Below, in pieces: positions 1-7,036 of a stretch of DNA of 34,888 bases (the first letter of the stretch is position 1; each line of letters begins with the position of its first letter). Source of the stretch: Zelonia costaricensis (taxonomy: Eukaryota; Euglenozoa; Kinetoplastea; Trypanosomatida; Trypanosomatidae); assembly GCA_030849075.1 (NCBI GenBank), contig JASAOO010003278.1, forward strand, positions 1 through 34,888. The letters run 5' to 3'. Made by a program: the position numbers and the translations under genes. The notes below the pieces were generated by a model that was not told the DNA's origin, searched no databases, and was given only the letters and a program-made list of their open reading frames with translations.

Positions 1-176
1 CCCCACAGCTGGCGCAGTCGGCGAAGGCAGTCGTGCGGCGCCGCAGAAGCAAGTGAACGAAAGAAGAAGCGAAGGGTTAGAGAAGGAGTCAACGGGAAGT
101 GAACGCCTCACGGCGAGCAGATCGGGTACGAAGAAACTGGTGTCAACGGGGGTGGGGGGGGGGGCGGACCGAAGTC

Positions 177-206
177 CTCGGGAAGTAAAAAGAAGAGAAA
201 AAAGGC
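177..206 (-). promoter_or_regulatory. Candidate trans-splice acceptor for a gene left of the window
   Basis: Read on the minus strand, positions 206 to 181 form a T/C-rich run (T6, CTCTTC, T5) followed at once by an AG at 178-177. This is the usual layout of a trypanosomatid polypyrimidine tract and spliced-leader acceptor. It would serve the next minus-strand gene, whose start lies left of position 1. In Leishmania NT1 is known as a tandem pair, so that gene could be a second copy, but this window cannot show it. Confidence 0.35.
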
Positions 207-264
207 CGATCAGAAACAAAAAAGGGAGTGAGGAATCGAGGAGGAGGGGAACACGGAAACTCAG

Positions 265-290
265 CGCACACACACACACACACGCACACA
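265..290. repeat. (CA)n microsatellite
   Basis: Alternating CA dinucleotides interrupted by one G, in a spacer. This is one of many CA/GT tracts typical of Leishmania-type intergenic DNA, and no gene reads through it. Confidence 0.9.
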
Positions 291-680
291 GACGCACACG
301 TAAGCACGCGCGTCGAGGCAGAGGGTGCCGCGCGGTTGGGGAGAGGGGGGAGGGGAGAGTGGTGGAGGCAGGCGCACTCCAGCCGTGCACCCCCGGTCCT
401 TCCTTCCCACCCTCACGCCGTCCCGGCGCCGCTCCGCCTCCACCGCACTTCAGCAAAACACGCATGCTCGCTTATTCACTTGCGTATAGGCGGGGGGGCG
501 GGCGGGGGCGGGGGAGCTGCGGTGCACGTGCGTGGGTGTGTGCGTGCGGGTGTGGGTGCGTACAGACCGGTGTGTCAGCGGCTGCCAGGGGGGGGGGGGG
601 CGACGCGGAGAGCGGCGGTCCCCTTACTGTGCCTTGAGACAAACACGCGCGGGAGCGGGGGCGGCCGACACGCCAGCCCG

Positions 681-717
681 CACACACCCACACACACATA
701 CACACACACACATACAC
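681..717. repeat. Imperfect (CA)n microsatellite
   Basis: CA repeats with CCC and CATA interruptions in the spacer left of the nucleoside transporter gene. Confidence 0.9.
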
Positions 718-1232
718 CGACGCTTCCACTTGGAGGAAAAACGAGAAAAGACACGGGGAAGAAGCCCTCACCGAGGCACCAACGCTCGCCACGGGTGCGG
801 CCCAGCACGTGCTTATATATAGATGCAGTCTGCCCACCGACCGGTGCCGCGGGGCACGCCGCGTCCGCACGCGCGCAGTCCTGGCAGACGAGGAGCGAGG
901 TCGCAGCAGCGCGGCGACGCGCCCACGAGCGCACGCGCACACGCACCGGCGCGCCCCACGGCGAAAACAAGCGAAAAAGGCAGCCGCGGCAAACCAACAA
1001 CAGAGAAGGGAAAAGTACTGAAGAGAAACACGAGCACGCGGGCACACGGACACAGGGAGTCAACAGGGGGGGGGGCAACAGGGCGCCAGCGGCGGGGCGG
1101 GGGCGGGGTACAAGGTCGGCAGCATCCGGCTGCGCACGCCCCCCACCCGCTGCGATGCGTCGCACTGCAGCCTTCGACGGCGCAGACGCGGCGGGGGCTC
1201 GCAGCCGGTGCCGTGCGAGCTTAAACAGAACG

Positions 1233-2669
1233 CTACCCCCGCAGGGTCTGCGTCATGATGCTCAGCACCGAGCCGATCGTGCCGCCCACCAGGATGGAGA
1301 TGCCCATCAACGTGCCGGCAACGAACCGCTTGCCGTCGTTGTCGATGCCGCGCGTCTGCGGGCCCAGCACGAGCGACATGGAGCCCACGTAGCCGTTCGA
1401 GTAGCCGAGCACGACGCCGGACATCACATAGCCGTACGCCTGGCTCGGGATGTACTTGTACGAGTACAGCAGCAGCAGCGGCACGAGGATCACGCGCGCG
1501 AACGAGGCCGCCACGACGATCCAGCGGCGCTCGTACGTGGGCCACATGAACTTCAGCGACGGCGACCAGCGGCCAAGCACATCGCACACGTTGAAGACGA
1601 GCACCGTCACCGTCGCGAACCACTTCGACTCCGGGAACATGCCGGTCGCAATCGTCGGGAACAAGAACAGCGTGATCAGGAAGGTGAGGCCGCAGGACAC
1701 AAACATCCACTTCACCGCCTTCAGCGTGCTCAGGATGTCCGTCGCCACCAGCACCTCGTTGCTCGTCGGCCCCTCCACCGCGCGCACCGCGTCACTCTCC
1801 TCCTGCATCTCCAGCACAGAGTGCGCCGCCGGGTCCTCCTTCTTAGCCACCGCGGTCGCCTGCAGCTCACCCAGCACCGGCTCCGCGCTCCAGTCCTGCG
1901 AGTCCGGGTGCTGCGGGCGGTCGCCCGCGAGGCTGCCCGCGTCCACCTTGCTCTTCCGCGCGCCAAGGTCGCCGAAGTGCTCGTTGGCGAAGTCGTTGTA
2001 GCGGAGCAGCAGCAGCAGGCAGAACGTCGCGATCTGGATGCCGGCGTCCAGGCTGTAGTAGATGTAGGACTGCGTCTTCACGCCCTCGTACGTGTCCGGC
2101 AGCGCGGCCTTCACGATCACCTGCAGCACCGACGTGATCACACCAGACATGCCGACGCCGCCCATCATCGTGGAGGTGAAGCTAGGCGGGAACGCACCGA
2201 ACATGCCGTACGTCGTCGACTCGAAGATGCTCTTGCCAAAGCCGCAGATGAAGCCCGCGCAGCAGATGGTCGCCACCGCGCCGCCCTCGGTCGTCCCGCG
2301 TGCCGGCACGGACATCAAGACAATGATCTCGATGATGAGCACCGCGAGCCCGCCGTACAGACGCAGGCGCATTGGGATGCGCCGGAACCGGGACGTCAGC
2401 GTCAGCGGCTCCATCACCAGGCTCGTCGCGAGGCCGATCACGTTGTAGTAGGTCATGACGTTGACCCAAAAGTTCGTCATCTTCGGCTTGTAGTTCGGGT
2501 CCTGAGTGGCGTATAGGTAGTACGTGGTGATGTACGACGGCGCGGAGAAGACAGCGCTGATCGGCATGAGCATCGACACGCCACACATGAAGGCGACGAA
2601 GTACACGTACAGCTCGCTGGCCGTCATGCGGCTCCGCTTGCCGTAAGCGGTCACGGGAACGCCGGACAT
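1233..2669 (-). CDS. NT1: Equilibrative nucleoside transporter, NT1-type
   Basis: This 478-residue polytopic membrane protein belongs to the ENT (SLC29) family. Such transporters import purine and pyrimidine nucleosides at the parasite surface; trypanosomatids need them because they cannot make purines. About eleven hydrophobic segments are visible: six before residue 222, a polar loop at about 223-318, then five more. That is the ENT topology. The TM8 signature FNVCDVLGR is at 359-367. Lys146 (TM4) and Gly176 (TM5) sit where I recall functional Lys153 and Gly183 of L. donovani NT1.1, both offset by seven, and Cys326 in TM7 would match its Cys337. The ATG at 2669 gives a family-typical length; a second Met at residue 15 is possible. 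NT1 rather than NT2-NT4 is inferred from those residues and from linkage to the topo II gene. Only one copy is present, so any tandem partner lies to the left. Confidence 0.88.
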   Translation of the reverse strand: MSGVPVTAYGKRSRMTASELYVYFVAFMCGVSMLMPISAVFSAPSYITTYYLYATQDPNYKPKMTNFWVNVMTYYNVIGLATSLVMEPLTLTSRFRRIPMRLRLYGGLAVLIIEIIVLMSVPARGTTEGGAVATICCAGFICGFGKSIFESTTYGMFGAFPPSFTSTMMGGVGMSGVITSVLQVIVKAALPDTYEGVKTQSYIYYSLDAGIQIATFCLLLLLRYNDFANEHFGDLGARKSKVDAGSLAGDRPQHPDSQDWSAEPVLGELQATAVAKKEDPAAHSVLEMQEESDAVRAVEGPTSNEVLVATDILSTLKAVKWMFVSCGLTFLITLFLFPTIATGMFPESKWFATVTVLVFNVCDVLGRWSPSLKFMWPTYERRWIVVAASFARVILVPLLLLYSYKYIPSQAYGYVMSGVVLGYSNGYVGSMSLVLGPQTRGIDNDGKRFVAGTLMGISILVGGTIGSVLSIMTQTLRG

Positions 2670-2683
2670 CGCTGCTGGGGGGT

Positions 2684-2720
2684 CTTCGGTGGGAGAGGGA
2701 GGTGGGGGGCGGAGGAAAGG
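2684..2720 (-). promoter_or_regulatory. Candidate trans-splice acceptor of the nucleoside transporter gene
   Basis: On the minus strand a C/T-rich tract from 2720 to 2689 is followed by AG at 2685-2684, fourteen bases before the ATG. Two further AGs follow at 2676-2675 and 2673-2672. An alternative is the tract at about 2892-2868 with its first AG at 2775-2774, giving a leader of about 104 bases. Both are pattern-based guesses. Confidence 0.35.
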
Positions 2721-3415
2721 TGCGAAGGGTGGGTCGGGTGGTGATGGCGTGGGTGCACGTTAAGAAAGCACAACTGCGGTGGTCGTGTGGTGTGGATGAG
2801 AAGTGTGTGCCGGTGTGCCGGTGACGGGGAGCGGTGGGGGTGGCAGCGGCAGCGGACGCGCCAGAGGTGGGGGAAGGGGAGAGGGAGAGAAATGCAGGTG
2901 GAGGGGTGAGGCATTGAGCAACGCGCACGCAGCACTGGGTGCCCGGGGGAGGGGGGTGAGGGAGGGGCTGAGGCGGGAAGCGGGGAAGGGGGGAAGACGG
3001 AAAGGGGGGGGGCGCACGCCTGGAGACAGCGGTGTTCCGTGTCACGCGCTGCGGCCCGGTCCCGAGGCGCGCACGCTCCGCTCAGCCGCGCGCAGCAGTG
3101 GCAGAAGTCGTGTGACGCTGCTGTCTTGCGGTGGTCACGAGTTAACAAACGACGAAGGGGGGACGCAGCACAGTCGCAGCTCCGTGTGGCGGCGAGTGAG
3201 AGCGGGTGCACACGGCAGGCGGGGGGAGGGGGGGGGAGTAGGCCGGAGTGGACAAGCGCGCCAGCGAGGGAGGCAGCGTCGTCGCAGATGTGCCAGCGGG
3301 CCGGGCGGATGCCACCGCGCCTCCGGCGCTTCCTTGCGGTGCCTTCTGGTCAGCCCACGGCAGGTCGCCAGAGTGGAACAGCGCAGCACCCTTCACGTGG
3401 GCTGCCAACGCCCCT

Positions 3416-3435
3416 CCCCCCCCCCCCCCCCCCCN
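3416..3435. repeat. C19 homopolymer ending in an undetermined base
   Basis: Nineteen C residues run from 3416 to 3434 and position 3435 is N, the only ambiguous base in the window. The true length is probably unresolved. It lies in the UFC1 3' UTR or spacer, so no coding frame is affected. In transcript sense it is a G run, unlike most homopolymers in these spacers, which are C runs in transcript sense. Confidence 0.95.
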
Positions 3436-3514
3436 GTGTGTCCCCGGTCACCGCGCGGGAGAGGCCCGCTGCGCAACGATGGGCGTGGTGTTCCTTTCCA
3501 AGAGGTGTGCCTTC

Positions 3515-4042
3515 TTATGGGGAGGCGGCGGGTGGGGCCGTGGCGGCTGCGGTGGCGCTCGCCGGCTTGAGGTAGCCCTCCTCGATGATGGCGGGCACCT
3601 CGATCGAGAGCCACGGCCCGAGGCCGAGGGCGAGGACGTGACTGATGCCAAAGTACGGCACGTTGCGCGCCCACAGGGGGAAGAAGTGCGTCGTCATGCA
3701 GATCTTGCCGCCGCGGTACATCTTCACGGTCTTGCCCTCCAGCTCCGGCAGCGCGATCTCGGGCGGCGCCTGCGGGTACGTGACGGGGATGTCGAAGTTC
3801 AACTCGAACTCGTACTTCTCGTTCTTGTAGTACGTCCAGCACGTGCCGTACCACCGGGTGCCCTGCGGATTGCTTTCCAGTTGGAACCAGTGCGAGTCGC
3901 TGGCCTTGTTGTTCTCCACGTACTTGATCAGCGAGGCGTACTCCTCCTTGAGCCGCGCCACCCACTTGTCGCCATCGCGCGGGCCCGCCTTCGTCTTCAG
4001 CAGAGGAATGCGGGACACGCTCTCCTTCACGGACGGCTCCAT
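3515..4042 (-). CDS. UFC1: UFM1-conjugating enzyme 1 (E2-like)
   Basis: This is a 175-residue E2-like enzyme that accepts the ubiquitin-fold modifier UFM1 from UBA5 as a thioester on cysteine and passes it to targets with an E3 ligase. The core closely follows animal UFC1 (about 167 residues): an N-terminal helix with [10 protein letters not shown], the block around HWFQLE, the E2 strand motif [10 protein letters not shown], and the active-site segment [14 protein letters not shown]. The catalytic cysteine is Cys115, equivalent to human Cys116, and is followed by [11 protein letters not shown] and ALGLGPWL. The frame can be extended to 4114, but the codon there is GTG; the first ATG is 4042, which aligns with the family start. 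A short Ala/Pro-rich tail (about 162-175) is extra. The UFM1 pathway has been studied in Leishmania donovani, where I recall a mitochondrial association. Function is well supported; localisation is not visible in the sequence. Confidence 0.95.
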   Translation of the reverse strand: MEPSVKESVSRIPLLKTKAGPRDGDKWVARLKEEYASLIKYVENNKASDSHWFQLESNPQGTRWYGTCWTYYKNEKYEFELNFDIPVTYPQAPPEIALPELEGKTVKMYRGGKICMTTHFFPLWARNVPYFGISHVLALGLGPWLSIEVPAIIEEGYLKPASATAAATAPPAASP

Positions 4043-4903
4043 CGCCGGCAAGAAACGGAGAGAGAGAGACGAAGGGGGTGGGCGGTGGGCGGTGGGGGGA
4101 CTGAGGACGCACACCGGACGGCGTCTGTGGGGCCTTCACTCGTGTGCGTGTGGGGGAGGGCGGTGGGGGGGACGAAAGCCACGTGAGACCTGCGCTCGCA
4201 GCGCCGGCACGCAGTAGCAGTTGTTCGAGGGAGGGGGAGGGGGGAGGGAAGGGCACGGAAATGCTGTAGAGCGGACGGTGGACGAGGATGCGTGTGTCCA
4301 TGTGGTTGTTCACATCTCCCATCTTTCGGGGGTGGGGGGCGGGGGGGAAGGCGAAGGCGGAGCTGGCTGCTCGGCCGCCCATGCAGGTCGTCCGCCCCCC
4401 CCCTTTCTGCAGGCAGGACCCGCCGTGGATTGGGTGAAGGGAGGTGAGGGGGCTCAGCAGCGCCGTACCGCAAGTCAACGTTGCCGGCCGCCTCTGCCTT
4501 TGTGCGTTTTGTGTTTGTGTGACGCGGACTCTGTGGAGTTCGACGAGGCGAGAAGGGGGGAGGGTGGCTGCGGCGCCTCAGCACTGCCATCACGCTTGTG
4601 TGCCTGGCTCCATGGACGGGGAGGGGGGGGGCGGGAAACAGCGGGTAGGGAGGAGCGTGGGGGGAGGGGGGAAGGCACCTCCACAGTGCGGTGTGCCGCG
4701 GCGACGGCGGCAAAGTGGCGGGAGAAGAGGCGGAGCGGCGTCGGTGCCCTCGAATCGAGGCGGCGCTGAAGGCGGCACCACGCAGACCGCCGCAGTCCTC
4801 CGGCCCCTCTGCGCGCCTTCCCTCCCCCCCCACCCCAGTCCTTCTTCTCTTGTGCTCCTCCCCTCCGATGGGCACCTGCTTCCGGCTCGCCCCCTGCGCG
4901 CTC
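4043..4903. other. Spacer between the SET-domain gene and UFC1
   Basis: No credible gene. It holds the 3' UTR of the SET-domain gene and the splice region of UFC1. The plus strand shows pyrimidine-rich stretches at about 4385-4412 (ending TTTCTGCAG) and 4800-4868, so the 3' UTR is purine-rich in transcript sense. Closer to UFC1 the polarity reverses and the transcript becomes C-rich. Confidence 0.7.
4139..4174 (-). promoter_or_regulatory. Candidate trans-splice acceptor of UFC1
   Basis: On the minus strand a C-rich tract (about 4174-4150) is followed by an ACACGCACACG stretch and the first AG at 4140-4139, giving a leader of about 96 bases. Another AG lies at 4102-4101. The CT-rich run just before the ATG (about 4080-4048) has no AG after it and so cannot direct the main acceptor. 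Confidence 0.25.
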
Positions 4904-6073
4904 TCACTCCTCACGGCGCGGGACGCGATCGCCCAGGCGGGAATCGCGCGTCTGCTGGAAGAGTCCCTCCAGCCTCGCCACCTCCCGCGCCTCCTTGCGC
5001 TGCTGCTCCAGATTCTCCTGCGACTCGGGCCGCATCATGCCACGCGCCTGCCCCACGAACTCGCCCACGGCGTCGTGGTCGACGATGCTGATGAGGTCAA
5101 ATGGCAGAAACCCGTAGCGGAAGAGCGCACTGGCGCGGCTGAGCGCGAAGTTGTAGTGCCGGCACAGCTCCTGGCCTGGCAGCACGTCACGCAGCGTGAA
5201 GAGCGTGATGGCACCCTGCCCGTCCAGCACCGGTGATGGCCCCACACGGATAGCACAGTTTGGGCGGTTGCTGTGGTTCACGAGGTCGAGGTACGGCACC
5301 AGCGCCACCTCCGCGGGGTCCGCCACCTTGCGAAAGCGCCGCCACTGTCGCCGCAGACGGCGCACCAGCAAGTTGCCGCTGTAGTAGTCCGCCGGCGGCA
5401 CGTGCTCTGCCCGGGCGAGCACGAGCCGCGTGACGCGCTGGAAGTGCTCCAGCTTGAAGGGCGGCTCGATGGCTTCGTGGATGGCGGTGAGGGCGAGGTG
5501 GTACTTCTTGGTCATCTCCTCGTAGCTGGTGCGCTGCCACGAGTCGAGCGCCATGCCGTACATGCCAAACACAAACTCCTCGTTGAAGTCCTCGTCGTCC
5601 AGGAGGCGCGCATACGGGGCGGCGCCGAGGCGCAGCACCCCCTGCATCCGCTCCAGCTCGGGCGGCGTGTGCGCCTTGGTGACATCTGGCAGTGCCGCGA
5701 TGATGGCGCTCATCTGCAGGCCAAGGTAGAACTGCGGGGCCATGAGCTGGAATTCGGCGTCGCTGATGGCCGCCCGCACATCGGCCAGCGTCACGTGCGG
5801 CAGCACGTTCGCTTTGCTCGCGATGTTGGCGACGGTGTAGAGGGAGGCCAGCGGGATGGTGGCGATCGGCTGGTTGGCGCCCAGCGGGGTGGGCCGCGAC
5901 TCGGCCAGGAAGAGCCCGCGGTGCTGCGATGCTCGGACGCCGATGAAGGTCTCCTCGTGCAGGCGCATCTTGAAGTGCTCCTGGCAGCACGTCGTGAAGT
6001 CGGCCGGTAGCGTTGACTTGGGCCCGTAGAGCACCTTGCCGAAGCACCGCGTTGCGCGAGTGCACTGAAGCAT
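4904..6073 (-). CDS. SET-domain protein lysine methyltransferase
   Basis: This 389-residue protein belongs to the SETD3/SETD6/Rubisco-LSMT group, which transfers methyl groups from S-adenosylmethionine to lysine (or, for SETD3, histidine) of non-histone proteins. The first SET motif is GVRASQHRGLFLAE at about 45-58. A helical insert occupies about 100-245, as in LSMT-type enzymes. The SAM-binding core VPYLDLVNHSNRPN (259-272) contains the invariant Asn-His pair (266-267), and GQELCRHYNF (300-309) supplies the catalytic-pocket tyrosine (Tyr307), followed by FRYGFLP. Only about 65 residues follow, charged and helical (353-374), so the large substrate-binding domain of plant LSMT is shortened or missing. 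The basic, Cys-containing N-terminus could be an organelle signal, but this is weak. The ATG at 6073 lies 38 bases after a good splice acceptor. The substrate cannot be predicted. Confidence 0.88.
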   Translation of the reverse strand: MLQCTRATRCFGKVLYGPKSTLPADFTTCCQEHFKMRLHEETFIGVRASQHRGLFLAESRPTPLGANQPIATIPLASLYTVANIASKANVLPHVTLADVRAAISDAEFQLMAPQFYLGLQMSAIIAALPDVTKAHTPPELERMQGVLRLGAAPYARLLDDEDFNEEFVFGMYGMALDSWQRTSYEEMTKKYHLALTAIHEAIEPPFKLEHFQRVTRLVLARAEHVPPADYYSGNLLVRRLRRQWRRFRKVADPAEVALVPYLDLVNHSNRPNCAIRVGPSPVLDGQGAITLFTLRDVLPGQELCRHYNFALSRASALFRYGFLPFDLISIVDHDAVGEFVGQARGMMRPESQENLEQQRKEAREVARLEGLFQQTRDSRLGDRVPRREE

Positions 6074-6111
6074 GACGGGTGAGGTGTGGTCGTGTATGTT
6101 GGTGAACTACG

Positions 6112-6147
6112 CTGCAGGCAAGGCGCGGGGGAGGGGAGGGGAAGGCG
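6112..6147 (-). promoter_or_regulatory. Candidate trans-splice acceptor of the SET-domain gene
   Basis: Read on the minus strand, 6147 to about 6117 is a nearly pure C/T run (CCGCCTTCCCCTCCCC and onward) ending in CCTGCAG, with AG at 6113-6112. This is a textbook polypyrimidine tract plus acceptor. It leaves a 38-base leader with no upstream ATG before the start at 6073. Confidence 0.5.
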
Positions 6148-6200
6148 GCTACGATAAACACGCAAGCACAGCGGCGGTGGTCGTGTGCCGCGCCTCGCAC

Positions 6201-6229
6201 GTGTGTGTGTGTGTGTGTGCGTGTGTGTA
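6201..6229. repeat. (GT)n microsatellite
   Basis: GT repeats with one C interruption, upstream of the SET-domain gene (CA in transcript sense). Confidence 0.9.
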
Positions 6230-7036
6230 TGAGGTGCCGTGACGTGGGCACGACTGAGAGGCGAAGCGCACAGGTTTGGGTTGCGGGGGCAGCAAACACA
6301 CAGTCGTTGCGGAGTGGGTTCGAGTCATGCCGCGAGCGAGGCACAGAGAGGCGAGGGTGGGAAGGGGGGGGAGGGGGGAGGGAAGTGATGGCAGGCCGGC
6401 AACTCCACAAGCACGCAAAAGGCAGGCGCCCCCCGTCTGCACGTGTTTCCTTCAAAGACGGATGTGTGCGGTGCACAGGCGAGGGCAGCAAGCACAGTCG
6501 AGACATCGAGGAGGCAGAGGCGCAATCTCACACGCGCGAGAGTTCAGCGCAGACTCGTGATGCCGCGAAGCGGTCGAAACTCCGAACGCGCAATGCGCAG
6601 CTGCACGTCGGCAGCGTCGTCGTGTGTTCTCGCGTCGGTTCGGGGGCTGTGGCGTGTATAGAGGGAGAGGGGGAAGGAAGGGTGGGGGTGGGGAGCCGAG
6701 ATGGCGAGATGCGTGCGTGGTGAGACGGCGCAGGAGCAGCAGCAGCAGATGGTGTGCGTGTGTGTATGTGTCTGGGTGGTGGTGTGGAGGTGAGGCCAGT
6801 GGGGACGATACAGACCCCCAACGCGGCCTCTGCAGGTGTTTCCCCGTAGACGAAAGGGGCGGGGAGGGAGGGAGGGGGGGGGGGATAGCGGGGATGGAGG
6901 CGGTGGGGTGTCGGCGCCTCGGCTCTCCTGTCCCCCCCCCTGCCCCCCTGTGAATCCTCCGTCAAAGGCTGCCTCCTATCCTCCACACACACAGACACAC
7001 ACACATACATACGTGTGTGCACGTCCGCGCGCCATC

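Larger units (their letters stand above)
1..1232. other. Gene-free spacer downstream of the NT1-like transporter
   Basis: No reading frame here resembles a protein; the open frames are low-complexity translations of GC-rich repeats. Because the array runs leftward, this stretch should hold the 3' UTR of the nucleoside transporter and the upstream region of the next gene, outside the window. It contains CA microsatellites at 265-290 and 681-717, several G homopolymers (around 150-165, 587-600 and 1067-1075) and an A/G-rich block at 181-206 that is polypyrimidine in the transcript sense. I see no tRNA or other RNA gene. Confidence 0.7.
2670..3514. other. Spacer between UFC1 and the nucleoside transporter
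   Basis: No credible gene. In transcript sense it holds the UFC1 3' UTR, then the transporter's splice region. A C19 homopolymer ending in an undetermined base lies at 3416-3435. Several plus-strand purine blocks (about 2868-2892 and 2689-2720) are polypyrimidine in the transcript. Overlapping open frames here translate to Pro/Arg-rich low complexity and are not supported. Confidence 0.7.
6074..7036. other. Spacer between the CorA-type gene and the SET-domain gene
   Basis: No credible gene. It has the splice acceptor of the SET-domain gene at 6112-6147, a GT microsatellite at 6201-6229 and G-rich runs near 6360-6385 and 6855-6890. A second CA-rich patch occurs at about 6985-7010, next to the CorA-type stop codon. 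Long Arg/His/Thr-rich open frames cover it but show no domain. Confidence 0.7.

Noticed and set aside
228..2516. A 762-codon plus-strand open frame
   Set aside because: It overlaps the nucleoside transporter antisense and translates to Arg/His/Ala-rich sequence without a domain; a typical shadow in GC-rich coding DNA.
4385..4412. A plus-strand splice acceptor (C-run, TTTCTGCAG)
   Set aside because: No plus-strand gene follows it and the array is transcribed leftward; kept only as part of the strand-bias observation.
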